Positions 39,701 through 45,085 of a stretch of DNA of 64,000 nt are shown one piece after another (positions within the stretch are counted from its first letter, which is position 1; each line of letters starts with the position of its first letter). Below the pieces are notes generated by a model. It saw only the letters and a program-made list of their open reading frames with translations. It ran no database searches and was not told where the DNA came from. This DNA comes from Micromonospora zingiberis (GTDB lineage: Bacteria > Actinomycetota > Actinomycetes > Mycobacteriales > Micromonosporaceae): NCBI RefSeq assembly GCF_004331455.1, contig NZ_SJJR01000003.1, forward strand, positions 186,001 through 250,000, given 5' to 3'. A program made the position numbers and the translations under genes.

Positions 39701-41505
39701 ACTGGGGCTGGGGCAGCGTCAAGAAGTCGTTCTCCCGGGCGGTCAGCTCGGTCTCCTCGTCGGTCCGCTCGGCGTACTCGTACACCTCGTCGTACGCCTC
39801 CCGCGCCTACTCGTACACCTCGTCGTACGCGTCCTCGGCGTACCGGTCGGCCAAGTCGACGGTGACCAAGACCGTGACGAAGGCCAAGACCACCGTCAAG
39901 AAGAAGTACCAACAGGCGAAACGCAAATACAGCCAGGTCAAACAGCAGGTCAAGAAGAAGTACAACCAGGTCAAACGCACGGTCAAGAAGAAGTACGAGG
40001 CCGTCAAGAAACACGTCAGCAAGAAGGTCGCCGAGGTCAAGAAGCGGGCCAAACAGGCGATCGCCAAGGCGAAACAGGCCGGCAAGAAGGTCGCCGCCAA
40101 GGCACAACGAACCATCAAGAAGGCCGTCAGTCAGGTACGCGACGCCACGAACGCGGCGAAAAAATGGGTCAAGGACCATAAGGACGTCCTGTTGGAGGTC
40201 GCCGCGATCAGCGGCGCGATCCTCGCCGGCATCGCCTGTACCGCGGTGACCGCCGGAGCCGGCGCGCTGGCCTGCATGGTCGGTGCCGGAGCATTGATCA
40301 ACCTGGCGAAGGACGCGGCGCAGGGCGACATCCACAGCATCGGTGACGCGCTGGGCTCCATCGGCACGGGCGCGGTCACCGGTCTGGTCGGTGGTGCTGG
40401 TGGTGCTATCGCGGCGAGGGTTGGTGCTGCGGTGGCGAAGAAGGCGGGCACTGGCCTGTTGGGTCGGTTGGCGACCGAGTCGGCTGAGGCTGGTGTCGAG
40501 GATGCGATGTCGCAGTTGGCGGTGTCGGGGAGCTACAACCCGCGTACGGCGGCGGAGAACATGGTGCCGGGTCTGGGTGCGCTCAACCGCAAGAGCGGTG
40601 GCGGCGCGCGTAGTGGTGGTGCGGTCGCTGGTGGTTCCGGTGGGGGTAACGGCTTCGGTATCTCGGTCGGTGGTGCTGGTGGGTCGTGTTCGACGTCGGG
40701 GCGGCGGCACAGCTTCGATCCGAAGACGCCGGTGTTGATGGCCGATGGCAGTAGCCGGCCGATCGAGGACGTCAACGTCGGTGACCGGGTCGTGGCCACC
40801 GATCCGGTGGCGGGGGTGTCGGTGCCGAAGCGGGTCACCCAGTTGCACCGCAACCTCGACGAGGACCTGACCGACCTGACCGTGAAGGACCAGGACGGCA
40901 AGGTGACGAAGGTCGAGACGACCTGGCACCACCCGTTCTGGAACGCCTCGGAGCGCAAGTGGACCGACGCCAAGGATCTGAAGCCGGGTACAAAGCTGCT
41001 GGTCAAGGGCCAGGGCGCGGTCACGGTCGTAGCGGTACTCAACAAACTCGGCCTCGAAGAGATGCGCGACCTCACGGTGGCCGACATCCACACGTACTAT
41101 GTGCTCGCCGGCAACACGCCGGTGCTCGTCCACAACAACAATTCTGTTGAATTGGGCTGTGGAAAAGCGACACGTGCCGCCAATTGGGTAGATGAGGGAG
41201 GCTTCCAGAACTCGACGCCGCCCGCACCGAGTACCCGAAGCGGTTGGTTCAGATTCCAGAGCGCCGCTGCGGGTTCGAGATCAAACCTTCAGACAGGCAG
41301 GGCGCAGGTTCCGCAATACAGTGCGCCCGATGGTAATGGTGGCACGGTTACTGCGAAGTTCGACTCCGCCTTTGGCGACGAAGCTATTGATAGAAAGCTT
41401 GGCTTGACTAGCTTCGGTCGGGACGAAGCTGAACGGCAAGCCGCTGTTGCAGGTCATCATGGGTTTGATGCGGTGTACGAGCTACCCTCTCAGAAAGAAG
41501 GTTGA
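30703..41505 (+). CDS. Giant Rhs/YD-repeat polymorphic toxin, C-terminus frameshifted
   Basis: 3600 codons. N-terminal signal-like segment (RRSALVVAVVFGLTVAV), a DNRLRE-like domain (~375-565), DUF6531-like start of the RHS part (DPSVGNYTTSATDASI, ~690), two LamG domains (~909-1146 and ~1203-1426), YD repeats, a third LamG (~1949-2163), more YD repeats (many GYDxxGN/YDxxGR units) and the RHS core (NMHARWYNTDTGQFDTRDT...ANPLIVTDPTGHW, ~2950-3002). A Ser/Tyr then Lys-rich stalk (~3005-3160), a hydrophobic hairpin (~3164-3202), a HINT autoprotease-type domain (~3329-3477, ending TPVLVHNNN) and the toxin tip (~3481-3600) follow. The tip shows a PD-(D/E)xK-like KFDSAF...IDRKLGLTSF, as in REase-fold toxins. 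The tip is AT-richer than the body. The stop at 41503 is premature relative to family expectation (see the out-of-frame segment). Contact-dependent competition is the family role. Confidence 0.92.
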   Translation: MGRSFSRAGRRSALVVAVVFGLTVAVPPDVVRPGGEFPLTWLTWFKQHPAWSATAAFVGLPVQQMGRPAKVDPHVPAAATDARRGAGRAPEPAAGTLDSYQPHRIESTPDQTGVAEPGFDARTSKRDARRSSARSDVYVNADGSFTKRTHNRPVNYLAPDGSWQKIDSDLARKPDGRLHVKANRLELSVAGAPTAAGARTARSGADTGATAQEAELARLTLPTGESVAYRLEDSAIGAPEVTGATAFYRDVLPHTDLELTTFDAGIKETLILRSPEAASTWVFPLQLDGLTPRPTADGSVELLNGEGKAVAWFPHGSMQDSKVDPQSGAPAESSAVSFELVTVDNRPALKVVADPAWLNDPAREYPVRVDPTTTTGTTGDVYVDNDSGTTNHNGDNLPVGTYNGGTVKARSFIHFDEFDDDGLMGKRITAAKLKLFHTWSYDCTSHKPFNVHRINEAWTVANLTTGNYPGPAISSSIGSLTITDNYPACTNTNAVRSTGKWVTVPLGVDTFNDWSTGGMNEGLALTASVTDSTAWKRFTAANYAAGAYKPYLELTYSNNVAPQINLRYPGNNAVVNTLTPQLLSRAVDSDNWPAKGLTYNYVVTDAATNAAVVNSGWVTTPTWTIPAGRLAWNKTYLYTVRVYDKVSYSAVYPAYAFTTSVPQPLLTTNLAQNAGKGFDPSVGNYTTSATDASIATVGPSLSVTRSYNSLDTRRDNAFGAGWSSLVDVRATQVKDVADSVQSVLVTYPTGQDVAFGRNANGTFSPPSGRFATFVETKDAGGAVTGYTLTDKDATVYTFGRATGAGVFKVTRIADANGRAMTFSYDASANLTKATSASGRSLHFTWSTPAGSSKPHVATVYTDRAVASDPNSVATWTYSYGANDQLARVCPPTDHSRCTTYQQDTTSQYANAVLNAGPYSYWRLDEGAGATTAVSRVLSNAGVDNARYTNVTLGQPAALPGSTATTAAFNGTSSHVQLPGKLVADGQYQSISMWFKTSTPNGVLFSYQADAISKGTTAGNYTPSLYIGSDGKLRGEFWTGSATPITTDVTVTDGAWHHVVLAGAGNVQRLYLDGVLKGTLNGTIAQIAGGSANVLVGAGFVGNSWPGHVNSGVSPAKATYFNGSIADVAFFNQALTASTAAELNSVGRSSHPVLSRVLRPSGGVTAEIGYDKTTGRVATVTDENGGVWRLGSPAVSGSSDVYAASVLGAKPADYWRLGEVEVTDAVNEVQGGTATYNEVTLGVAGPFSDSAAGSFNGTTSHVVLPPEDMPTTGPNSIEMWFKMPSGNTKGGVLYGYQASPLNEPTVTGNWTPALYVGTDGKLRGGFWTGSSTRVITTATAVNDNKWHHVVLSAASNTQSLYLDGVAVGKLDNALVTTDAVNAYVGAGKWAGSWPLRGTGDVGYFPGSIAEVAFYRSQLSADQVATHFLASKQTAPVAVTMVSGVATAFPMPVSTITVTGPTGETTSYTYDLVNGNRLVAQTDGLGNTTKFGYDVGGYGNLTYDPRGVWTQELQDVRGNTKQVITCQDQSAGRCSSVYYTYFPDATTTTLTPDARNDLMLTLRDGRSASETDNTYLTSYGYDTKGNQTTITDPLGRITRLTYTDGSTVAAKDGGFAPAGLPATVTTAGGQTQRITYYASGDIAELVEPGGKITRFAYDGLGQLLTETEVTDTHPGGLVTSRTYDRLGREATETEPAVTNRVTGAVHTAHTSTTYDPDGNITEVTVSDLTGGDAPRTTRHTFNAYGQEASTTNAANQTTRFEYDKYGRIVTETEPDGGVTTSTYDVEGNLLTSTVVGFTGDPNNPSAPRDLVTTRRSYDPAGRLAREVDSMNWETRYTYTDNGLEARIVRADNAGNEFLIEENFYDAAGNVVREVTNNGHTTTTTAYDAAGRTISTTLDPDGLKRTTTLTYDADDNVVSTVSSGAGGTVTGISEAMYDSAGRALAEIEYTSTGLTPVARWKLAETGGTTAADSAGNSPAAAIGGVTWSTDRGGAAVLNGTTAYLKSAPVVDTTRAYTVSAWAKLASKNAALGEEQLVFAAPGAIGNSALKVFYAPVSDRWYAAMSVRKADGTTAWFGGGGPNGSAVTGTWTHLTLTVDPDGKTMRLYVDGVLQTTVNVTESFNNAATGFTIGGADGFGWFPGSVSDVQAYQKALSATEIGQVRAGTAPAAGAQVIRTSQTLDFDGLPTSVTDPNGHTTYYGYDEEGRAVKTTAPAGLVEQAGQASAMANAVSWVGYNTFDEPTDTRDANGNWSVVEYDAAGRVVTERAPAYTPPGSSTPIVPQSTQAYDAGGQLLSVTDPAGRVTRYEYDQLGRVSKAIAPNDGATTYTYDDLGNMLSSTDPTGAVTTATYDYLGRTLTTTEVVRQEGKNHTTRYGYNAQGWPSTVTTATGVTSSTEYNVVGQPTSVLDGANNRTRYEYDSEGRTTKSTRPDGSYATVEYDLAGRATRTAEHAAGGALLSEQRAGYDRAGNMVASTDARGTTTTFEYDATGVLTRQTQPISGSDSIVTTFGYDLEGNRTRFTDGRGNAFHTTYNSWGLPESQIEPATSAHPDPADRTFTIAYDRSGLPVRQTLPGGVSVTNSYDQSGQLIRQAGAGAEVETEDREFGYDLAGRMTSLSGSGGTNTISYDDRDLPVSVTGPSGNSAFGYDADGRLASRQDAAGTTSYGYDVAGRLSSLANPTAGVQMAYTYNTLSQVTKITYGTNGNSRNFTFDPLRRLTDDELKSPAGASLGKISYGWDPNGNITAKTTTGFAGSAANTYTYDLADRLTSWNNGSAITAYAYDKSGNRVQNGSKLFSYDQRNRLLSADGAGYTYTARGTLAQAAGNITRTDAFGQVVEQQSTGGTQTYTYDGLGRAIRPGHSYTGLANDLAADASASYVRGPSGEVVGAASGGDKRLVWTDLHTDVVGQFGATAPALTGSVSYDPLGKVLNTAGLLGQLGYQSEWTDALTNRVNMHARWYNTDTGQFDTRDTASNSPVPDSINANRYQYGDANPLIVTDPTGHWGWGSVKKSFSRAVSSVSSSVRSAYSYTSSYASRAYSYTSSYASSAYRSAKSTVTKTVTKAKTTVKKKYQQAKRKYSQVKQQVKKKYNQVKRTVKKKYEAVKKHVSKKVAEVKKRAKQAIAKAKQAGKKVAAKAQRTIKKAVSQVRDATNAAKKWVKDHKDVLLEVAAISGAILAGIACTAVTAGAGALACMVGAGALINLAKDAAQGDIHSIGDALGSIGTGAVTGLVGGAGGAIAARVGAAVAKKAGTGLLGRLATESAEAGVEDAMSQLAVSGSYNPRTAAENMVPGLGALNRKSGGGARSGGAVAGGSGGGNGFGISVGGAGGSCSTSGRRHSFDPKTPVLMADGSSRPIEDVNVGDRVVATDPVAGVSVPKRVTQLHRNLDEDLTDLTVKDQDGKVTKVETTWHHPFWNASERKWTDAKDLKPGTKLLVKGQGAVTVVAVLNKLGLEEMRDLTVADIHTYYVLAGNTPVLVHNNNSVELGCGKATRAANWVDEGGFQNSTPPAPSTRSGWFRFQSAAAGSRSNLQTGRAQVPQYSAPDGNGGTVTAKFDSAFGDEAIDRKLGLTSFGRDEAERQAAVAGHHGFDAVYELPSQKEG

Positions 41506-41572
41506 CGAGGCAAACGTGCTTCTCGGCAAGTGGGGCGTGACAGGCATCAAGACTAGAGTGGGAAGTTGGTGA
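41501..41572 (+). pseudogene. Out-of-frame 3' end of the Rhs toxin domain
   Basis: Shifting by one base at 41500/41501 opens a frame VDEANVLLGKWGVTGIKTRV, then GSW and TGA at 41570-41572. This is the kind of C-terminal strand/helix (LLGxxGVTGIxTRV) that closes REase-fold Rhs toxins. The immunity gene starts 3 nt after this stop, whereas it is 70 nt from the in-frame stop. A single inserted base in the AAAGAAGG run explains it. Confidence 0.75.
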
Positions 41573-41575
41573 GCC

Positions 41576-41824
41576 GTGATCTCAGATTATCTTTTCAAGG
41601 CGTTGCTCTCGGTTGTAGCGATTCTTGAGGACGGTGCAAAGTTCGGCCTAGATTCACACGCGGCCGTAAACGCGTTGGAAAGTGTCGGATTTGAGCTGGA
41701 TCAGATGGAGGATCGCGATCGCCAAGAATTCGCTGAAATTGTAGAGCGGGTTGCAGAATTGGCTGATCCTGAGCAGCGCGAATGGATTCGCGGCATTCCC
41801 CGTGATCTGGGGATTGAAATGTAA
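41576..41824 (+). CDS. Probable cognate immunity protein
   Basis: 82 aa, acidic: MISDYLFKALLSVVAILEDG, AAVNALESVGFELDQMEDRD and EREWIRGIPRDLGIEM-like end (actual ...EQREWIRGIPRDLGIEM). I do not recognise the family. Its position directly behind the toxin tip, its small acidic nature and its lower GC content are what is expected of an immunity gene for a polymorphic toxin. GTG 41576; GGGAAG lies about 10 nt upstream. Confidence 0.7.
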   Translation: MISDYLFKALLSVVAILEDGAKFGLDSHAAVNALESVGFELDQMEDRDRQEFAEIVERVAELADPEQREWIRGIPRDLGIEM

Positions 41825-42155
41825 AGAACCTGGCCGCCGTGAGCCGGGTGGACTTGGCGCTGGGTGGCAGGTGGGGGCGTCGGTGTGCGGCCACCCTGCT
41901 GTCACGGCTGATGTCATTCGATCATGCTCATGCATGACGGTCGATTAGTAGGCTTTCGGCCTGTCCAAGAGTTGGATATCGATGCCTGTCAGTGGCGATG
42001 CCGTGAGGCGAATCGCGCGTTGGCATGTTTCCGCCTGGCGTGCGCGCGGGGCCGTAGGCCTTGAGCGCGTGCGCGCGGCCCGGCGGGAGCCGGGCCGTTA
42101 CTTGATCCTGTATAGCTTTTCTTAGCCAATCGGCCGTTGTGCGCTGGCGCTGCGG
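41825..42155. other. Gene-free patchwork between immunity gene and truncated genes
   Basis: I find no gene in these 331 nt. There is a GCGCGC-rich stretch (42045-42076) and one hairpin (42077-42096). It probably holds debris of earlier recombination events at the toxin locus. Confidence 0.45.
42077..42096. terminator. Hairpin downstream of minus-strand remnant
   Basis: GGCCCGGC - GGGA - GCCGGGCC, a perfect 8-bp stem 60 nt beyond the stop of the minus-strand remnant. Without a T-tract; could have served as its terminator. Confidence 0.45.
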
Positions 42156-42390
42156 CTACTTGGTCGGCTTGCGGGCGCGGCGTGGCTTCGCGGGCTCGGG
42201 TGCTGCTGGTGCGGCGTCGGCTGGGTCGATGCCGGTGTTGGCCTTGTACTTCGCGATGTCTTCGGCGAGGTCTTGGTGTGCTGTGTTGAGGTCGGCGAGT
42301 TCCTGAGCTGCGACGTTCATGCCGTGGACGTCTTTGGCCATCATCGCGTCGACGACGCGGCCGGCGATCTCGTTCTGTTTCAGCAGGAAT
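42156..42390 (-). pseudogene. 3' part of a truncated gene, unknown family
   Basis: The minus frame ending at 42156 encodes a coding-looking C-terminus: LKQNEIAGRVVDAMMAKDV, ELADLNTAHQDLAEDIAKY, then a Pro/Ala/Lys/Arg tail ending RRARKPTK. At about 42390 the frame runs into sequence that is the antisense of the orphan toxin cassette, so the 5' half was replaced. The helical body with a basic, disordered tail resembles small proteins of actinobacterial mobile elements, but I cannot name it. Confidence 0.5.
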
Positions 42391-42738
42391 GTACTCGCCG
42401 GCACCGAACCGGTCCTGGTGCACAACAACGATCCCGCTTTCGCAGGAAGGGCATGCGATGTTCCTCGCCTGGGGCGTAGTGCTGAGCGGATCAATGGTTC
42501 GCTCGATCTCATCGCTAGATCGCAGCGAGACACGGTTGTGATGAGTACCGAGAATGGTCCAGACCTTGTGGCCTCCGGCGTCCGCGACGTTGACCCACGC
42601 CAGCGAGCCGCGATGGGCGGTTCCGAACTGGAAGCGCGGCTTCCTGGACATCATGCTGAGGTAACCGCAAATGAACGGGCGAAAGACCTTGGGCTGAAGC
42701 CCCGTGCGCTCTCCAGTTATCCGCATGCAATCGGGTAG
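42388..42738 (+). pseudogene. Orphan Rhs C-terminal cassette, deaminase-like toxin remnant
   Basis: The plus strand starts abruptly with NVLAGTEPVLVHNND, the same HINT-end block that precedes the toxin in the main gene (YVLAGNTPVLVHNN). About 100 residues follow: FAGRACDVPRLG, ERINGSLDLIA, VVMSTENGPDLVASGVRDV and LPGHHAEVTANERAKDLGL, then TAG at 42736-42738. HAE with a following Ala/Leu helix is the first catalytic motif of CDA-fold deaminase toxins; the expected second motif (PCxxC) is missing because the frame ends at SSYPHAIG. No start codon or ribosome site is present. It is a displaced alternative tip without its own body. Confidence 0.7.
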
Positions 42739-42905
42739 CGGCGGGCGGTGCGGACGAACTTCTTGATCGACCAGCCCGTGCGGTCTTCGATCCCTGCCCC
42801 TGAACCTACGAACCAGCTCCGGGCACCCCAACGTCCCGATAGACATCAGCCCGGACACTTCCACGACCCTGGCGCGTCCCGCTGTGTCCACTACCGTGGG
42901 ACGGT

Positions 42906-43652
42906 ATGAGTCACCGCCTGCGCGCGGCCATGCTCCGCGCCCACCTCGACCCGGCCGCCCTCGCCACAGCCGTCGGTGTCGACGTCAAGACCGTCACCCG
43001 GTGGCTCGCCGGCCGCGTCCCCCACCAACGCACCCGCCTCGCCGTCGCCGACGCCCTCGGCGAAACCGAAGCCGACCTGTGGCCCCAGACCCGCCCCGAC
43101 CAGGCACCCGGCGCGGAAGCCACCGCTGAGGTCGTCGCCGCCTACGCCCACCGCGCCGACATCGGCCACCACGTCTGGGCCGCCCTGCTCACCGGCGCCA
43201 CCACGCGGATCGACCTGCTCGGCTACGCCTACCCGTTCCTGCTGGAACTGCTGCCCAACACCATGCAGCTCATCACCGACAAAGCCGCCAACGGCGCCCG
43301 GGTCCGGCTCGCGTTCGCCGACCCCGACTGCCCGCACGTCGCCGAACGCGACGGCCTCGAACAGATCGGCGGCACCCTACCCGGCCGGATCCGCAACGCC
43401 CTCAACTTCTGCGAACCCCTCCACGGCGTGCCAGGGGTGGAGATCGGCCTGCACACCGTGCACCTGTACAACTCGGTGTTCCGGTTCGACCACCAGATGA
43501 TCGTCACCCCACACCTGTACCGCGCCCGCGGCTACCAACACCCCGCCCTGCACCTGCGCGACCTCTCCCCGCACGGCATCTTCGCCGCCCACGCCGACCA
43601 GTTCGAACAGATCTGGCAAACCACCACCGCCTACCCGAAGGAGACCCGGTGA
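42906..43652 (+). CDS. HTH (XRE-like) protein with PLD-like C-terminal domain
   Basis: 248 aa. Residues ~1-62 form an XRE-like helix-turn-helix (LRAAMLRAHLDPAALATAVGVDVKTVTRWLAGRVPHQRTRLAVADALGE). The C-terminal ~150 residues (TRIDLLGYAYPFLLELLP, ARVRLAFADPDCPHVAERD, VEIGLHTVHLYNSVFRFDHQMIVTPHLY) have the strand pattern of phospholipase-D-like proteins, with a degenerate H-x-K (DHQMIV). Such proteins are usually annotated as XRE regulators in actinobacteria. Stop and next GTG overlap (GTGA), so it is coupled to the NUDIX gene. Confidence 0.75.
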   Translation: MSHRLRAAMLRAHLDPAALATAVGVDVKTVTRWLAGRVPHQRTRLAVADALGETEADLWPQTRPDQAPGAEATAEVVAAYAHRADIGHHVWAALLTGATTRIDLLGYAYPFLLELLPNTMQLITDKAANGARVRLAFADPDCPHVAERDGLEQIGGTLPGRIRNALNFCEPLHGVPGVEIGLHTVHLYNSVFRFDHQMIVTPHLYRARGYQHPALHLRDLSPHGIFAAHADQFEQIWQTTTAYPKETR

Positions 43653-44122
43653 CCGGCCGGCGCGACTACTACCACGACCCCCAAGCCCCCACCGCGAACA
43701 GCCTCGTCCCCGGCGCCGCCGCCCTCGTCACCGACCAGCACGGCCGCGTGCTGCTGCAACGGCGCACCGACTCCGGCAACTGGGCCCTACCCGGCGGCGC
43801 CATGGACATCGGCGAAACCCTCCAACAATGCGCCGTCCGCGAGGTCAAGGAAGAAACCGGCCTCGACATCGAGATCACCGGCCTGCTCGGCATCTACACC
43901 GACCCCGCACACGTCATCGCGTACGCCGACGGCGAAGTCCGGCAGGAGTTCACCGTGACCTACCTCGCCCGAGTCACCGACGGCACGCTGACCGTCAGCG
44001 ACGAGTCCACCGAGGTCCGCTTCATCCACCCCACCGACTTCGACCGCATCCCCATCCACGACACCGTCCGCCTTCGCCTCCACCACCACGCCGAGCACCG
44101 CGACACCCCCTACCTCGGATAG
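43649..44122 (+). CDS. NUDIX hydrolase
   Basis: 157 aa. Complete NUDIX box: GGAMDIGETLQQCAVREVKEETGLDIEI, following the pattern G-x5-E-x7-R-E-x2-E-E-x-G (full box at residues ~50-72). Fold elements on both sides are intact (AALVTDQHGRVLLQRR, FTVTYLARVTDGTL). It should hydrolyse a nucleoside-diphosphate-linked substrate. The GTG at 43649 overlaps the stop of the HTH/PLD-like gene; the pair recurs as a plausible nucleotide-sensing unit, but the substrate is unknown. Confidence 0.92.
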   Translation: MTGRRDYYHDPQAPTANSLVPGAAALVTDQHGRVLLQRRTDSGNWALPGGAMDIGETLQQCAVREVKEETGLDIEITGLLGIYTDPAHVIAYADGEVRQEFTVTYLARVTDGTLTVSDESTEVRFIHPTDFDRIPIHDTVRLRLHHHAEHRDTPYLG

Positions 44123-44252
44123 CCCCACCCATCGATGCGCTGGCCTTCGGCGCGGGCGACGAGCTGTCGACTCCGGCGGTCACGACAACGTCACTGTGAT
44201 GGTTATCGACGTGGCGTGACCCTCGGTGGACTTCCACGGTAGTGTGGAGGTC

Positions 44253-44726
44253 GTGTCGGCGGTCTACGAAGAGCTTCCGTTCAGCGAGTTCCTGCATCGT
44301 CCCGCGGCCGCAGCCGAGCGGCTCGGTCAGGTGCGCGCCCTTCGGCTGCGTCGTCGCGGTGCCGACGACCTGGCCCTGACGTCCGCCGACCAGATGGAGC
44401 GGGACGCGGTGGTCATCGACTTCACCGCACGGCTGCTGGCCGGTCTCATTCGGTCGGAACCGACCGATGTCGTTCGTCGGGTGCTCGGCGAGGCGCTGCC
44501 CTGGGTCGCCTTCCTTCCTCCGGAAGACGTGACGGAACTGCTGAGTGAGCTGGTCACGGTCGCACAGGGAGCGGCCTCGTTGGAGAACCTGTCGCCGGTC
44601 GCCGTCCTGTTGGCGCAGTGGCGACACACCGCCGAGATCTACGCGGACCCGGTGCTGTTGGAGCGGGTCACCAGGGAACCGGCGGGCGACCTTGGACCGG
44701 TGCCGGCACCGGGTTCGGAGCGGTGA
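44253..44726 (+). CDS. Phd/YefM-like antitoxin, extended
   Basis: 157 aa from GTG 44253 (VSAVYEELPFSEFLHRP); GTG 44226 is an alternative nine codons upstream. The N-terminal ~75 residues resemble Phd-type antitoxins (VSAVYEELPFSEFL, then ALRLRRRGADDLALTSADQMERD). The C-terminal ~80 residues (RRVLGEALPWVAFLPPEDVTELLSELV) are helical and longer than in classic Phd (~80 aa in all). It precedes and overlaps (GTGA) a RelE-like toxin gene, which supports the antitoxin call. Antitoxins of this type bind their own promoter. Confidence 0.75.
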   Translation: MSAVYEELPFSEFLHRPAAAAERLGQVRALRLRRRGADDLALTSADQMERDAVVIDFTARLLAGLIRSEPTDVVRRVLGEALPWVAFLPPEDVTELLSELVTVAQGAASLENLSPVAVLLAQWRHTAEIYADPVLLERVTREPAGDLGPVPAPGSER

Positions 44727-45076
44727 GCCCCAAACGAGGCGACCGCGCCGCGCCTCCGGCCTTACCGGGCGAGTTCGACCTGCGCTTCGCCGACTCTGCG
44801 GCAGCCGACGGCTGGGAACACCTCTCCCGGCAAGCACCGAGCAATCTGCGGCGCGCCTTCGAGGCCTTGCGGAACGCCCCACGCTTACGCACCTCACCCG
44901 AGCGCCAGCACCGCCTCAAGGGGTCGCTCGCCTCCGCCAGTTGGAAGGGCCAGGAACTGGAGCGCTGGCAGTACGAGGTGACCGGCGGAGGACGGATCTG
45001 GTACCTCGTCGACGACGAGCGCCGGACGGTCTGGCTTACGTACGTCGGCACCGGCCACCCACGTGAGACGGAGTGA
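44723..45076 (+). CDS. RelE/ParE-fold toxin of a type II TA pair
   Basis: 117 aa. Structure-like pattern of RelE toxins: LRFADSAAADGWEHLSRQAPSNLRRAFEALR, then HRLKGSLASASWKGQELERWQYEVTGGGRIWYLVDDERRTVWLTYVGTGHP. The strand-rich C-terminus with YEVTGGGRIWYLVDD matches the RelE core. The start GTG overlaps the antitoxin stop. Target (mRNA at the ribosome or gyrase) cannot be told. Confidence 0.78.
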   Translation: MSPKRGDRAAPPALPGEFDLRFADSAAADGWEHLSRQAPSNLRRAFEALRNAPRLRTSPERQHRLKGSLASASWKGQELERWQYEVTGGGRIWYLVDDERRTVWLTYVGTGHPRETE

Positions 45077-45085
45077 CCGAGACGG

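Noticed and set aside
32137..41133. A ~3000-codon open frame on the minus strand opposite the Rhs gene
   Set aside because: It is a by-product of GC-rich codon use in the plus-strand gene. Its Val/Gly/Arg/His-rich composition has no domain, and the plus frame shows YD repeats, LamG and HINT.
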